In this document: piece by piece, positions 44,877 through 55,197 of the stretch
How the letters are laid out: the number at the start of each line of letters is the position of its first letter
How positions within the stretch are numbered: position 1 is the first letter of the stretch
Origin: Pseudoalteromonas sp. EB27
GTDB taxonomy: Bacteria; Pseudomonadota; Gammaproteobacteria; Enterobacterales; Alteromonadaceae
Assembly (NCBI RefSeq): GCF_001974875.1
Contig: NZ_MTQD01000009.1
Location: forward strand, 1 to 64,000
DNA: 64,000 bases
Direction of reading: 5' to 3'
Translations under genes and position numbers: made by a program
The notes under the pieces: model-generated
Database searches by the model: none
Told to the model about the DNA's origin: nothing
The model's input: only the letters and a program-made list of their open reading frames with translations

Positions 44877-45557
44877 TTAATTAATCGCAAAATCTTGGGT
44901 TTCTAAATAGCTGGGGGCGTTTTTAAAGCATGCCGTTAGCTTACTTGCAAGCGTTGTATTTATTGCGCTGTCGCACTCTAATTCCCCGTTATACTTCCCC
45001 CTAGTAAGCGGCACTAAGCTTAACGAGTCATAGCTTGGTTTACTTTGTATTTTATGAATTACCACCCCCTGCCCTGCTGATACCTTTATTAAATCAAACT
45101 CTGCTTTTACGGGTTGTGTTATAGCGAGTTTTTTTACATATAACGGGTTTTTAAAAGTTAGCTTTGTCGAAAAAACGGCCGTACCTCCGCGTTCAAAATG
45201 ACCATTAAACACAGTGGTATTTAAAGTGGGTGTCTTCTTATTTATTAATAAGTTTAGGTCAAAATTACTTGGTAAAATAGAGATCTGGCTTTGCTCGTTT
45301 GCTGCTTTTCTTAAAGCATCTTTGATTATTTTTAAGTGGGTATCACTTGTAGTTACTTCATACACTATTTGGTAGTCGTGGGGAGTAGTGTATAAAGGCA
45401 TGTGACTGGCAAGCACTTTATCGTTTGCTAATATAAGCGCCATGCCATGAAACCCTACATAGCTGTGGCTCTTATGCGTATTTTGTGAATTGTGTAGGGG
45501 AGTGTTTGCTAAAACTGTTGTTGAAAACAAAATAAAAAATAGCAGTAGGTGTTTCAT
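44877..45557 (-). CDS. Hypothetical secreted protein
   Basis: A 226-residue protein with an N-terminal signal (MKHLLLFFILFSTTVLA, cleavage after LANT or near). The first part HSYVGFHGMALILANDKVLASHMPLY is followed by beta-rich sequence and a conserved-looking FNGHFERGG. Two Cys near the C-terminus (LECDS, TACFK) may form a disulphide. I do not recognise the family. It faces the haem receptor gene (convergent) and is divergent from a LysR gene with 107 bp between them, which may regulate it. Confidence 0.7.
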   Translation of the reverse strand: MKHLLLFFILFSTTVLANTPLHNSQNTHKSHSYVGFHGMALILANDKVLASHMPLYTTPHDYQIVYEVTTSDTHLKIIKDALRKAANEQSQISILPSNFDLNLLINKKTPTLNTTVFNGHFERGGTAVFSTKLTFKNPLYVKKLAITQPVKAEFDLIKVSAGQGVVIHKIQSKPSYDSLSLVPLTRGKYNGELECDSAINTTLASKLTACFKNAPSYLETQDFAIN

Positions 45558-45664
45558 GTTTATGCTCTAAAATTAATATAGCGCTACTATAAGCTGATTT
45601 TTATATATAAATAATCGATAATAAGTTGTTAGTTGTTTCCTTTTAATCAATACGGTTTGGTACA

Positions 45665-46540
45665 ATGCATTTAGATGACATTGAAAAAGTAATTCACGTG
45701 GCGGGTTCGCAAAACCTGCACACAACCGCTAAGCATTTTAATGTTACCGCTGGTGCGCTTTCTAAAACCCTAAAAAAAGTTGAGGCAAGCTTAGCCACTA
45801 AACTATTCAATCGTGTGGGTAAAACCTTAGTACTTAATGATAAAGGCAAAGAGTTTGTTAAGCACAGTAGCGATTTAGTTCATAACTACCAACAGCTCAC
45901 TAGCCGCTTTAAAAGCGATAATCATAAATTTAATGCAGTAATTGCAGGCCCTGCTATTTTACTTAAAAGTGGTTTAAAGAGGCTGCTTATACCACTTAGC
46001 CACCTGCCCTGCTCGGTACGAATAAATAATGTGTTTGAGGGCGAAGCCATAAGCCAAGTGGCGTCGGGAGCTGCGCATATTGCGCTGGTTACTCGCGAGG
46101 CATTAAACAACAGCCAGCATACTAACTTAGTGGCAGTTGACGTATTTAATACAGGGTTTAGTGTAGCAGCGGCACGCACTCATAATTTAGTACAAAAAAA
46201 GTTATTAGCTCTAAGTAAAAGCGAGTTTGCGCAATCAGCTTTTGCTTGTCCGCTGTTTTCACCCTTGTGCGGTTTAGAGCAAGGTATTGGTTCTGATGGT
46301 TGGCAAGATGAAATGGCTGAACGTAATATTGTCTTCAGGTGTAGCGACTACAGTGCTCTCATTGAGGTAGTACAAAGTGGTTTAGCACTTGCGTATTTAC
46401 CAGACTTTGTGATTGATGATTTAGCACTTACAAAAATAACTGTAAAGGGGGTTAACAGTCACTACAGCGAAGGCATAGTAATGATTTACAAACCATCAAC
46501 AGCAGATGGCTGGCTTAATAAACTGATGCACTCTCTGTAA
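45665..46540 (+). CDS. LysR-family regulator
   Basis: A 291-residue LysR regulator (MHLDDIEKVIHVAGSQNLHT, HTH VTAGALSKTLKKVEASL, then FNRVGKTLVLNDKGKEF). The effector domain is typical, with CSDYSALIEVVQSGLALAYLP. Divergent from the secreted protein gene. An imperfect TGTAAA-GGGGG-TTAACA motif sits inside its 3' part at 46441-46457. Confidence 0.88.
   Translation: MHLDDIEKVIHVAGSQNLHTTAKHFNVTAGALSKTLKKVEASLATKLFNRVGKTLVLNDKGKEFVKHSSDLVHNYQQLTSRFKSDNHKFNAVIAGPAILLKSGLKRLLIPLSHLPCSVRINNVFEGEAISQVASGAAHIALVTREALNNSQHTNLVAVDVFNTGFSVAAARTHNLVQKKLLALSKSEFAQSAFACPLFSPLCGLEQGIGSDGWQDEMAERNIVFRCSDYSALIEVVQSGLALAYLPDFVIDDLALTKITVKGVNSHYSEGIVMIYKPSTADGWLNKLMHSL
46441..46457. repeat. 17-bp palindrome, imperfect copy in LysR gene
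   Basis: TGTAAAGGGGGTTAACA; core and left arm exact, right arm one base off. Inside a coding region, so it may be incidental. Confidence 0.35.
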
Positions 46541-46581
46541 AGTATTTATCACTTTGAGTTCAATGCAAAGTTAAGCTGCGC

Positions 46582-48168
46582 TTAGCTAATATCAGCCACT
46601 ACACATTGGTTACGACCATGCTCTTTAGCATGGTAAAGCGCTTTATCGGCACATTTATATACTTGGGCAATATCAGTACTATGCACAGGCCAGGTCGCAA
46701 TGCCTATAGAAATAGTGATGTTACCTATAGTGTCCATCTCCGTCGACTCTACTGTTTTACGTAAGCGCTCAGCAATTTTAAAGGCGCTTTGGCTATTTTC
46801 ATTAGGTAGTACAAGGACAAACTCTTCACCGCCGATTCTCGATACTATATCGTCTCTTCTTGATAGTTTTTTAATTATATTTGTTAGCGAAACTAAAGTT
46901 TCGTCACCTTTGTCATGTCCAAAAGTATCGTTAACGCGTTTAAAAAAATCGATATCAATTTCTAATATAGCGAATGGGGTTTGCTTTAGTGTTAGTTGGT
47001 TAAGTAGGCCGTTTAAGCTTCTTCTGTTATGCGTATCTGTTAAAGGGTCTGTTTGTGAGTCATGGCGCAGCACACCTATTTGGGCTTGTAATAATGCAAC
47101 TTCTCTTAACATAGCTAACTTCAGTTTCTGACTTTCAAAATACCACGACTTCACATTTTTAAGTTTTTCTAAGCTTGAAGGATCGTCGAGTGTATTTGCG
47201 TTATCGGCTAAGCGTTTTAGTGGCCTCGCTATAAAATGTGCAAATAAGCCAATAAAAATAAACGTGACTAATGCCATCGGTATTGTTTGCTTAACCACTT
47301 CAATGGTTAATGTATCAAGGGAGGAGAGTGTTGATTTTAAAGGTCTCTGTGCCACGATTCCCCAATTAGATAAAGTAACAGGTGCATAGCCTGCGAGCAT
47401 TGGCTTGCTTAAGCTATTAATAACTGTTGAAGTGCCCATTTCGCCATTTACAACAGCGTCAATCACAGAGTTGTTAGCAATAACGTTGCCGATTCTGGCA
47501 GGTTCTGGGTGATATAAAATGCGCTTATTTGAGCTAACAACATAAAGATATGAGCCACCTTTGTAATAATGCTGCTCTAGAAGCTCATTTAAAATGTTTT
47601 TTTCTTTTAAATAAAGAGAGCCACCAATATAGCCTAAATACTTACCTTCAAAATCAAACAAAGGGTGCGATATAAAAACAATTAGATTATCAGCTGCTGA
47701 CAAATAAGGCTCACTAATTAATGGACGTTTTTCTTTTAGGGCTTCTATTGCACCTGGAGACTGTATTTGTTGACCTATTATACTTTCTAAACGAGGTGAT
47801 GTAGCTGCAATAACGCCGTGTACATTTATCACAACAGAGTTAAAACTATCAGTTTGCTGATTTAAGCGAATGGCTTCATCGTTTAATAATTTGGAGTTAC
47901 TTGGTGATTGCTCAATAATTTTAGCCGAGTATTCAAGCTGCTGAAGCGCAGATTTTAAAAAGTTATCGGTTGTGGAGGCTAGTTTTTGAGCATAGGCTAA
48001 ATTACTTTTTAGTGTATATGATGTTAACTGCTCTTTTTGAACCTGATAGGTAGAATAAAAACTCCCTACCAATGTGCTCAATGCTGCAGATAATGCGAGT
48101 AGCAATATAAGCAATCTTAAGTTTAAAGCGGGTAGTAATTTATATAGCAAAGCAGCATCCCAAAGCAC
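46582..48168 (-). CDS. Membrane diguanylate cyclase with Cache sensor
   Basis: A 528-residue inner-membrane protein that should make c-di-GMP. There is an N-terminal membrane helix (LLILLLALSAALSTLVGSFY), a periplasmic double-Cache sensor (residues about 40-300, e.g. YIGGSLYLKE, GGSYLYVVSSNKRILYHP), a second helix (MALVTFIFIGLFAHFIA), a HAMP-like/coiled segment, and a GGDEF domain in the last 170 residues. The domain starts SQTDPLTDTHNRRSLNG and has active-site RIGGEEF. The A-site sequence GGEEF is catalytic. No EAL domain. Confidence 0.93.
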   Translation of the reverse strand: MLWDAALLYKLLPALNLRLLILLLALSAALSTLVGSFYSTYQVQKEQLTSYTLKSNLAYAQKLASTTDNFLKSALQQLEYSAKIIEQSPSNSKLLNDEAIRLNQQTDSFNSVVINVHGVIAATSPRLESIIGQQIQSPGAIEALKEKRPLISEPYLSAADNLIVFISHPLFDFEGKYLGYIGGSLYLKEKNILNELLEQHYYKGGSYLYVVSSNKRILYHPEPARIGNVIANNSVIDAVVNGEMGTSTVINSLSKPMLAGYAPVTLSNWGIVAQRPLKSTLSSLDTLTIEVVKQTIPMALVTFIFIGLFAHFIARPLKRLADNANTLDDPSSLEKLKNVKSWYFESQKLKLAMLREVALLQAQIGVLRHDSQTDPLTDTHNRRSLNGLLNQLTLKQTPFAILEIDIDFFKRVNDTFGHDKGDETLVSLTNIIKKLSRRDDIVSRIGGEEFVLVLPNENSQSAFKIAERLRKTVESTEMDTIGNITISIGIATWPVHSTDIAQVYKCADKALYHAKEHGRNQCVVADIS

Positions 48169-48610
48169 TAAAATTCAGCGCGTATTATACGAAGTTAAGT
48201 ATTATACCCGTTTAAGTGTTTTTAATTAAGTTGGTTTGTTTAATTTAATAAACGTGTTGCTTTCTCTTACTTATTGCATGCTTTAGTGTATTTGTTACTA
48301 ATAACAATGCGGCTGAGTTGAGTACTTCATAGTGCACGATTTCTTAATTGAAAAGTCAATTATTGAGGATAAATTGGAGTAGGTACCTAGTATAATGTAG
48401 AGACTACAACGCTTTAGCATCATCTTTTATAAGTAAAACTATTAAGCCTATTAAGTGGGTGAGCCAGAGTTATGCTCTGGAAAACTGAGTGTGCTTTAAT
48501 CTGAATGCCCGGTAAGGCTAGGAAATAAAAAGACCCCCAATAGTGGGTATGTCCAACTATTGGGGGTCACTTCAGCTTAATAGCTTTTTATTAATAGTAA
48601 GCTTTTAATC
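48169..48610. other. Intergenic region upstream of the cyclase and downstream of S8 peptidase
   Basis: 442 bp. Apart from the terminator at 48532-48568, there is nothing I can name. The GCCAGAGTTATGCTCTGG sequence near 48462 is a small palindrome. Confidence 0.5.
48532..48568 (-). terminator. Rho-independent terminator of the S8 peptidase
   Basis: Perfect 13-bp stem (GACCCCCAATAGT and complement) with an 11-base loop, followed on the minus strand by TTTTTATTT. Confidence 0.93.
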
Positions 48611-51600
48611 CTACGAATTATTCTTTCTGCGTCGTACAAACAATAATGGTGTAAACAATGCCATTAACCAACCAAATGAACCACTATCACCTTTGTTTTT
48701 TGTGATATTTGCGGTTGCTACTGTAATGTCTGAGTTTCCGTTTCCATCACTAACTTCTAATTGGAAAGAAATTACTTCATCAGTAGACACTTTTGGTGCT
48801 TCAAAGCTGATTGATGAACCAGTAGCCGTTAAGCTAACAATGCTTCCTGATAACTGTTTCCAAGAGTAAGTTAATTCATCATTATTAGCATCGCTAGAGC
48901 TAGAAGCATCCATAGTTACAGTCGTACCTTCTCGTGCACTTGATACATCTGGTACAGAAGCTATAGGAGCAACTTGAATAACACCAAAGCTATAAGTTGA
49001 TTCAACTGTACTACCGTCAATCGTATTAGTTAATACTAGCTCTTTATCAGTTCCTGATTGTCTAGGAATTAAATCAAAGCCTACTGACATTGTTTTCGTT
49101 GAATCTCCCGCTACGCGAGTAATAGTCCACTCAGCTATGTTGTCAGTAATAACACCATCGTTATCAGCGTTAGCTATTTCTTGCCCTTCTGTAACCATTG
49201 CTTTTAATGTATAGACCTTATCTGCATTGGTAAAGTTTGGCTCAATATCAAAGCTAACTGCATATGCATCACCAGGTACCAATTCTTGGCTCGAAGCTGC
49301 AATTTCAGGTGACACAGTTTCAGTTACTTCATCGTCTGTGAATGATACTGTTAAAGGAATTTGTACCTCTGTAGAGTCAGTACCTGATTTTAATGATAGT
49401 AATGAGCTACTATTCACATTTTCTGACCATGCAACTGTTAGGTCAAATGAACCATTACTTTCGTCAACGGTTGCACTTACAATCTCACTTTTAGATTCGT
49501 CATTTGTTAAGATTGATACTGCACTAATCACAACTTCATCTGTTGCACCTGGTGCTGAGGCAGTAAAACTGTCTGCCACAATGTAATAAGTATCAGCAGG
49601 TAAGTTAAGGAAAGTAACTGACTCATTTGAGTTTGGACCCGCACTGCGACCAATAGTATTAAACTCACCATCTAAAACGCGTAAATCTATATCCGGAGCT
49701 GTTACTGATGAAGTACTAAACACAACATTTGGTACAACCTCATCAAACGTTACTACTATAAAGTTAAAATCTTCATCTTCAACTTCTACTGTTTGTGGTT
49801 CAACCAAGTTAGAGCTTTTATCAAACACACCAACACTAATATCAGTTAAGCTCTTCGACGTTAAATCTGTGAAGGTATAAGTACCACTTGAACGAGATGC
49901 AATTACTGACAACGATTCAGGTAGGTTACTTTCAGAGACTTGAACTGAAATAGGTAAATGCGCATCAGGTAAGCCAGCTGACGTTAGTAAAAGACTACCA
50001 AAGTTCCATTTATCTGCTTCAGATGTACTCACATCCGCTGTAACTGTGATCGTTTGTGTTTCGCCCGCTTTAATATCAAAACTTGTAGGTGAAACAGTTA
50101 GCGACATGCTGTCAGATGTTGATATTGAAGCCGCAGTCCAGTTTGCATCTTTTGTTGCAGTAAATGTACGAGTCCAAGTACATGTATCAATACATTGTGT
50201 ATTTGTCATTGATGGAATATTTAGCGATAAAGGGACACCACCCGTTGCAGGGTTTGCCTTCATGTAGTTACCAAACGTTTCGTCCATGATCAGACCTGTA
50301 TTAGTCGCTAAATTAACGCGAATACTACCTGAGCCCATATCAAATACATCTGCTGGTGTTATGCCATCTTCTTTGCGTACATCAGTCGTTGCCGTCATCA
50401 TTAGTGCTGAACGAATATTATCTGGTGTCCATGTAGGATGTGCAGACTTTAATACCGCACCGGCACCAGATGTATGAGGTGCTGACATTGATGTACCTTG
50501 CAAAAAGGCGAAATCAGCTGGAGAGGTTGCTGTTACGTCATTACCAAAATCTTGGTCATTATAAGCTGCGTAAATTGATACACCTGGTGCAGTTACAGAA
50601 GGTGTCATAATATCTGCAGTAGTGCTGTTAGGACCGCGAGATGAGAAGTCAGCCATGTCGTCAGCTTGACCAACAACTAAAGTAATTGCAGGGTCAATAG
50701 AAATTGTAGTATCTGAAGTTGAAGCTAATTCAGCTAGTAAATCTTTACCAGAATTCTCAGAGATAGCAACAGATGGAATAGTTGTCGCTTCTAATCCTGA
50801 CATAGTAAGGCGTACATCGCCATCCGTGTTGTTATAAACAATAACAGCAGTTGCACCCGCATCAGCAGCATTTGTTACTTTATTTGAGAATGAACATGCA
50901 CCACGACTAATTACAGCAACCGCATCTTTAAACGAATCAGCAGCAAATGCATTACAGCCTTCAAAATTGCTTGCATCAACTGACATTGCCGTAATAGGTA
51001 AAGCAGTTACAACTTCAGAAAATACAGGGCCTGTGCCATTTGAAAATGCAAATGCTTCACCATTAAATTTTACAAAGCTATCTAAAGTTCTGCCATGAGT
51101 AGAAGCACCAACAACCGTGTACCAAGGTGCATTTTTTGATGTAGTGTAAGCTTCTGGGCCATCGTTACCAGCAGATACGGCAGAGAATATACCGGCTTCT
51201 TGTGCGGCTAAAAAACCAAGCTCAGTAGAACTCGCCCAAGGGTTACCACCACCACTAATTGAATAGTTTAAAACATCTACTCCATCAGCAACTGCATCAT
51301 CTAAAGCTGCAACAATAGCTGCACTAGGACAACCTGTGTACTTATCACCTGTATTACCGGGGCTACAAATTTGATAAGCAACAATATTTGCATGGGGTGC
51401 TACACCTGAAATTTGCTCAAACGAAAACGCTTCGTTTACGATACCATCACTTTCAAGCTTTCCAGAATCTCCAGTCACTAAAGGAACATTTTTTAAAATA
51501 TTACCACCTGCAGTACTTGCAGTGTGGGAACCATGGCCGCCATAATCTTCACCATTTTTAGCTGGCGGTGTAGTGCCAAAAACTTCTACATCGTCATAGT

Positions 51601-52465
51601 TATCAGTAACACTTGCATACGAGCGAACGCCAATTAGTTTATCGTTACATAGCTCAACAAAATCAGCTGCACAATCACCTACGTAATTACCTGCACCCCA
51701 AGGGTTAGTGTGATCGTATCCATCGCCACCAATGTCTGCAAACGAATCATGGTCTGTGTTTACACCACTATCGATTACACCAATGATAACGCCTTCACCC
51801 ATATTAGTGGCTGAATTACCTTCGCCTTGCCATACTTGAGTTGCACCAATATGAATAGGACCCGTATCTGTATCCATTGTTTCCATACGTTCGCGTTCAA
51901 TATAATCAACGCCATCTAAAGCAGCTAACTTTACAGCTTGCTCTTGAGTTAAGCGCATAGCAACACCGTTGAATGCATTTTTATATTTATATACAACGTT
52001 TGCTTGTTTACCCAATGAAAGGCGAGCAGTTGAAAGGAAATTTTGTTGTTTATCTTCAAGGTAGTTAGCATACTGAATAGCATCAGTTGATTTAGTATCT
52101 AAACGTAGCTGATTACGTACTTCTTGTGAGCTCATTTTACTATTAGCAAGTGATGAAAAAAGCTCTTTCTTCGCTATTTTAGGGTTTGTTGCAGCAAAAC
52201 CAACCACACTACCATCGTAAGTAGCTAACGGAAGATCTGCAAGGCGTACAATATAAGTATATTCGCCAGGTGCTAAATTAGGCTCAACAACAATTTTCTT
52301 TGCTGCTTTAGTAATACGGGTAGGTGAAGTTGATGGTAGCTTCGTTTTCTCTACTGCAGATTTTGTAAGTGCTATTTTTTGTTGAACACTACTTCCACCG
52401 GCTACAGAGCTTAAAGATACAGTTAATAAAGCTGCTGAAACAGCTAATGCTACTTGGGTCTTCAC
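48611..52465 (-). CDS. Large secreted S8 (subtilisin-like) peptidase
   Basis: A 1284-residue secreted serine protease. Start is GTG 52465 with AAGGAG six bases before. Signal peptide (LAVSAALLTVSLSSVAGG), inhibitor I9-like propeptide (YIVRLADLPLATYDG), catalytic Asp in IGVIDSGVNTDHDSF, His in GGHGSHTASTAGGN, a PA insert (CNAFAADSFKDAVAVISRG), and Ser in QGTSMSAPHTSGAGAVL. Fn3/PKD-like domains follow, then the C-terminal GSFGWLMALFTPLLFVRRRK: short motif, hydrophobic helix and basic tail, as in GlyGly-CTERM (rhombosortase) substrates. It degrades extracellular protein. Strong terminator behind. Confidence 0.93.
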   Translation of the reverse strand: MKTQVALAVSAALLTVSLSSVAGGSSVQQKIALTKSAVEKTKLPSTSPTRITKAAKKIVVEPNLAPGEYTYIVRLADLPLATYDGSVVGFAATNPKIAKKELFSSLANSKMSSQEVRNQLRLDTKSTDAIQYANYLEDKQQNFLSTARLSLGKQANVVYKYKNAFNGVAMRLTQEQAVKLAALDGVDYIERERMETMDTDTGPIHIGATQVWQGEGNSATNMGEGVIIGVIDSGVNTDHDSFADIGGDGYDHTNPWGAGNYVGDCAADFVELCNDKLIGVRSYASVTDNYDDVEVFGTTPPAKNGEDYGGHGSHTASTAGGNILKNVPLVTGDSGKLESDGIVNEAFSFEQISGVAPHANIVAYQICSPGNTGDKYTGCPSAAIVAALDDAVADGVDVLNYSISGGGNPWASSTELGFLAAQEAGIFSAVSAGNDGPEAYTTSKNAPWYTVVGASTHGRTLDSFVKFNGEAFAFSNGTGPVFSEVVTALPITAMSVDASNFEGCNAFAADSFKDAVAVISRGACSFSNKVTNAADAGATAVIVYNNTDGDVRLTMSGLEATTIPSVAISENSGKDLLAELASTSDTTISIDPAITLVVGQADDMADFSSRGPNSTTADIMTPSVTAPGVSIYAAYNDQDFGNDVTATSPADFAFLQGTSMSAPHTSGAGAVLKSAHPTWTPDNIRSALMMTATTDVRKEDGITPADVFDMGSGSIRVNLATNTGLIMDETFGNYMKANPATGGVPLSLNIPSMTNTQCIDTCTWTRTFTATKDANWTAASISTSDSMSLTVSPTSFDIKAGETQTITVTADVSTSEADKWNFGSLLLTSAGLPDAHLPISVQVSESNLPESLSVIASRSSGTYTFTDLTSKSLTDISVGVFDKSSNLVEPQTVEVEDEDFNFIVVTFDEVVPNVVFSTSSVTAPDIDLRVLDGEFNTIGRSAGPNSNESVTFLNLPADTYYIVADSFTASAPGATDEVVISAVSILTNDESKSEIVSATVDESNGSFDLTVAWSENVNSSSLLSLKSGTDSTEVQIPLTVSFTDDEVTETVSPEIAASSQELVPGDAYAVSFDIEPNFTNADKVYTLKAMVTEGQEIANADNDGVITDNIAEWTITRVAGDSTKTMSVGFDLIPRQSGTDKELVLTNTIDGSTVESTYSFGVIQVAPIASVPDVSSAREGTTVTMDASSSSDANNDELTYSWKQLSGSIVSLTATGSSISFEAPKVSTDEVISFQLEVSDGNGNSDITVATANITKNKGDSGSFGWLMALFTPLLFVRRRKNNS

Positions 52466-53321
52466 TGAATACTCCTTGCGCTTTTTTTAGCGCATGTAAT
52501 TATTATTTTTGATGATTGATTTAAAAATTAAAGTGAATTTAAATTAAAATAAATAAAGTCGCCTAGAAAGATAACATCTGTCATTAAAATGTAAATGTAG
52601 TGTGTATTTGGTTTCTCGATAGTTTGTGACTAATGTAGCTACCGCAGAGAAAATGGTAGTGAGTAAATAGACTGTAAAAATATTTTAAAAAAGTAAATAT
52701 ATCTTTTTTCTACTTTTTTGTTTATTGATTTATAAGTGTTTTTACTTAATGTTGAATATATTTTAAATCACTAACCGCACTAAATTAGTTACTATCATTA
52801 TGTGTTTAGCAAGTTAATTGGGCTTTACATTCGTTTACATATTTCTTTATGTTTGATTCAACACGATTTATGTAACAAACTTCATAAACTCGATTGAAAC
52901 TCTATTTATAAAAACTGTATATATTAATGATGAGGCGTTTAGGCTGTATGTTTACGAACCTTTAGAGTTTAACTATAAAAGAATTAGGGCGTGATTAAAT
53001 CGCGAAGCGAGATCTATGATCTAGCTAGCTCGGTAGATGCCTCCTATACCTGTGCTCTATACTTAATGTGAGCAATAGAAGTTAATTACTTTAAAACAAG
53101 TCATTCCAAAAACTCGTACTGTGCGCCTATAAAAATTACTAAAATAATGTACCCGTAATTTATAATAGTTCAGGTTTAATTGACTTAAGATCATATATGT
53201 ATAAATAAGATAATAAATACACACCTTAAGCATCTATTAAGCTTGTAAAAACACTTAGAGTACTGCTTTGCAGTTGCTTTAAAAAGTAGTTAAGCTGCGT
53301 ACACTTATCTACTTTTTAGCT
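52466..53321. other. Long intergenic region upstream of S8 peptidase and GH3 gene
   Basis: 856 bp between divergent genes. It is AT-rich in the first 450 bp, with no ORF. AGATCTATGATCTAGCTAGCT near 53010 is rich in short palindromes. No clear terminator or operator. Probably two long promoter regions. Confidence 0.5.
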
Positions 53322-53333
53322 TTGGAGTGTGTT

Positions 53334-55196
53334 TTGCTAAATAAGTGTATTGTATCGTCTATTGTTTTTATATCTGGGTGCTTAATGCCATTACAATCCT
53401 CGTTTGCTAAACCCGTGCTTTCTCTTGAACAACAACTTGGCCAAAAGCTAATACTCGACTTTCGTTATTTTTGTCAGCATGGTGCGAGCACTAAATGCCG
53501 AATACCAATGACCGAGTTACCTAATGAGCTTAGTACCGCTATTGCTAAATACGATATTGGTGGAGTTATTTTATTTTCTGAAAATACCCAATCGATAGAA
53601 CAAACCATTACGCTTAATAGCCAATTGCAAACAGCGGCGAGTAAGTCCAGTAGTAAGCTGCCGCTATTTATATCAATAGATCAAGAAGGCGGACGTGTAG
53701 CGCGTTTACCACGCGATGTTGCTACATCATTTACCGGTAATATGTCGATTGGCGCAACCTACAAAAAGCACGGTACGAGCTTTGCGACAAAAACAGCAAC
53801 TGTTATCGCTAAAGAGCTAAATTCACTGGGTATCAATGTAAACTACGCGCCCACGGTTGATGTAAATATGAATCCCGACAACCCCGTTATCAACGTACGC
53901 TCATTTGGTGAAAACCCAGCATTAGTGAGTAAATTAGGTGCTGCACAGGTAGCAGGATTTGAGAACAACGGTGTTATTACCTCGTTAAAGCACTTCCCGG
54001 GCCACGGCGATACAAACGTAGATAGCCATACAGGTTTGCCTAAAGTAAACCATGCAAAAGAAGTTATTTACGAGCAAGACCTAGCACCGTTTAAACACAT
54101 TATCGCCAAGCAAAACCCAGGCATGATAATGACGGCGCATATTCAATATCCTGCCCTCGATAGTACGACGTTTGTAAGCGTTAATGGCAAAACTATGATA
54201 AAACCGGCAACAATGTCGCGCGCAATCATTACTGATATTTTACGTGGTGAGCTTAATTACCAAGGTGTTGTAGTAACTGATGCGCTTGATATGGCTGGCA
54301 TTAGTAACTTCTTTACACCAACTCAAGCGGTAATAAATACGTTTGCGGCTGGGGCTGACATTGCCCTAATGCCCGTTGAAATTAGAACACCGGATGATTT
54401 AAACAAGCTCGATGACCTTATTAAAGAGCTTGTTGCAGCGGTTAAATCAAAACAACTTGATGAGCAAGAAATAGCACAATCTGCACAACGTATAATTACG
54501 CTTAAAAATAAATTTAGATTAAGCACTAATTTTGACCCTATTACCGCGCTTACTGAAGCTAAGCAGATTATTGGCAGTGCAGCACATCGTGAAATAGAAG
54601 CGCAGCTTGCTGTAGAGGCAATAACGCAGGTTAAAAATAATAACAGTACTTTGCCGCTTAATTTAAAAGCAGGAAGTAATGTTCATATTATTATGCCCGA
54701 TACGCGTAAATGTATGGCAATGCAGCAAGCGATTGAAGCTATCAGCCAGCAAAAATTCACTTATAGCTGTAGTAGCTTACAAGGGTTCGACCCTGCACTC
54801 GCAAAAGCACAAATACACGCTGCTGATGTAGTTATAGCCGGCAATGCAACACCTAATCAAAGTGCGGTAGAAATTGGCGGTATGGATGATTTAAAAGACG
54901 ACCCTAATTTTGCACTTAATAATGCAGAGCAACCAAAAGCATTTGAGTCATTATTAAATATGGCAAAAGAGAAAAACAAAAGCACTGTTTTTATAAGCCT
55001 AAGAGCCCCTTACGACATTGCTAAATTTGGCAATTATGCAAATGCTGTACTTGCATCCTACGCATATAATATTGATGTAGATAAAAACGATATTGTATCT
55101 GGTCCTGCTTTTACCGCACTTGCAAAAGTGTTACTAGGCGAGGCAACTGCTAACGGCGTATTACCTGTCACAATAAAACCGCAAAAGGCGCACTAA
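53334..55196 (+). CDS. GH3-family glycosidase lipoprotein (NagZ-like)
   Basis: About 620 residues, probably from TTG 53334 (GGAG at 53324 with 6-base spacing); a TTG at 53322 is also in frame. The signal has lipobox FISGC, so it is likely a lipoprotein. The GH3 barrel includes LPLFISIDQEGGRVARLP, KHFPGHGDTNVDSHTGLP (the NagZ-type His-Asp loop) and VVTDALDMAGI (nucleophile Asp). A C-terminal alpha/beta domain of about 200 residues makes it longer than NagZ. It should release beta-N-acetylglucosamine from chitin- or peptidoglycan-type sugars outside the cytoplasm. pxpA follows one base later. Confidence 0.9.
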   Translation: MLNKCIVSSIVFISGCLMPLQSSFAKPVLSLEQQLGQKLILDFRYFCQHGASTKCRIPMTELPNELSTAIAKYDIGGVILFSENTQSIEQTITLNSQLQTAASKSSSKLPLFISIDQEGGRVARLPRDVATSFTGNMSIGATYKKHGTSFATKTATVIAKELNSLGINVNYAPTVDVNMNPDNPVINVRSFGENPALVSKLGAAQVAGFENNGVITSLKHFPGHGDTNVDSHTGLPKVNHAKEVIYEQDLAPFKHIIAKQNPGMIMTAHIQYPALDSTTFVSVNGKTMIKPATMSRAIITDILRGELNYQGVVVTDALDMAGISNFFTPTQAVINTFAAGADIALMPVEIRTPDDLNKLDDLIKELVAAVKSKQLDEQEIAQSAQRIITLKNKFRLSTNFDPITALTEAKQIIGSAAHREIEAQLAVEAITQVKNNNSTLPLNLKAGSNVHIIMPDTRKCMAMQQAIEAISQQKFTYSCSSLQGFDPALAKAQIHAADVVIAGNATPNQSAVEIGGMDDLKDDPNFALNNAEQPKAFESLLNMAKEKNKSTVFISLRAPYDIAKFGNYANAVLASYAYNIDVDKNDIVSGPAFTALAKVLLGEATANGVLPVTIKPQKAH

Positions 55197-55197
55197 T

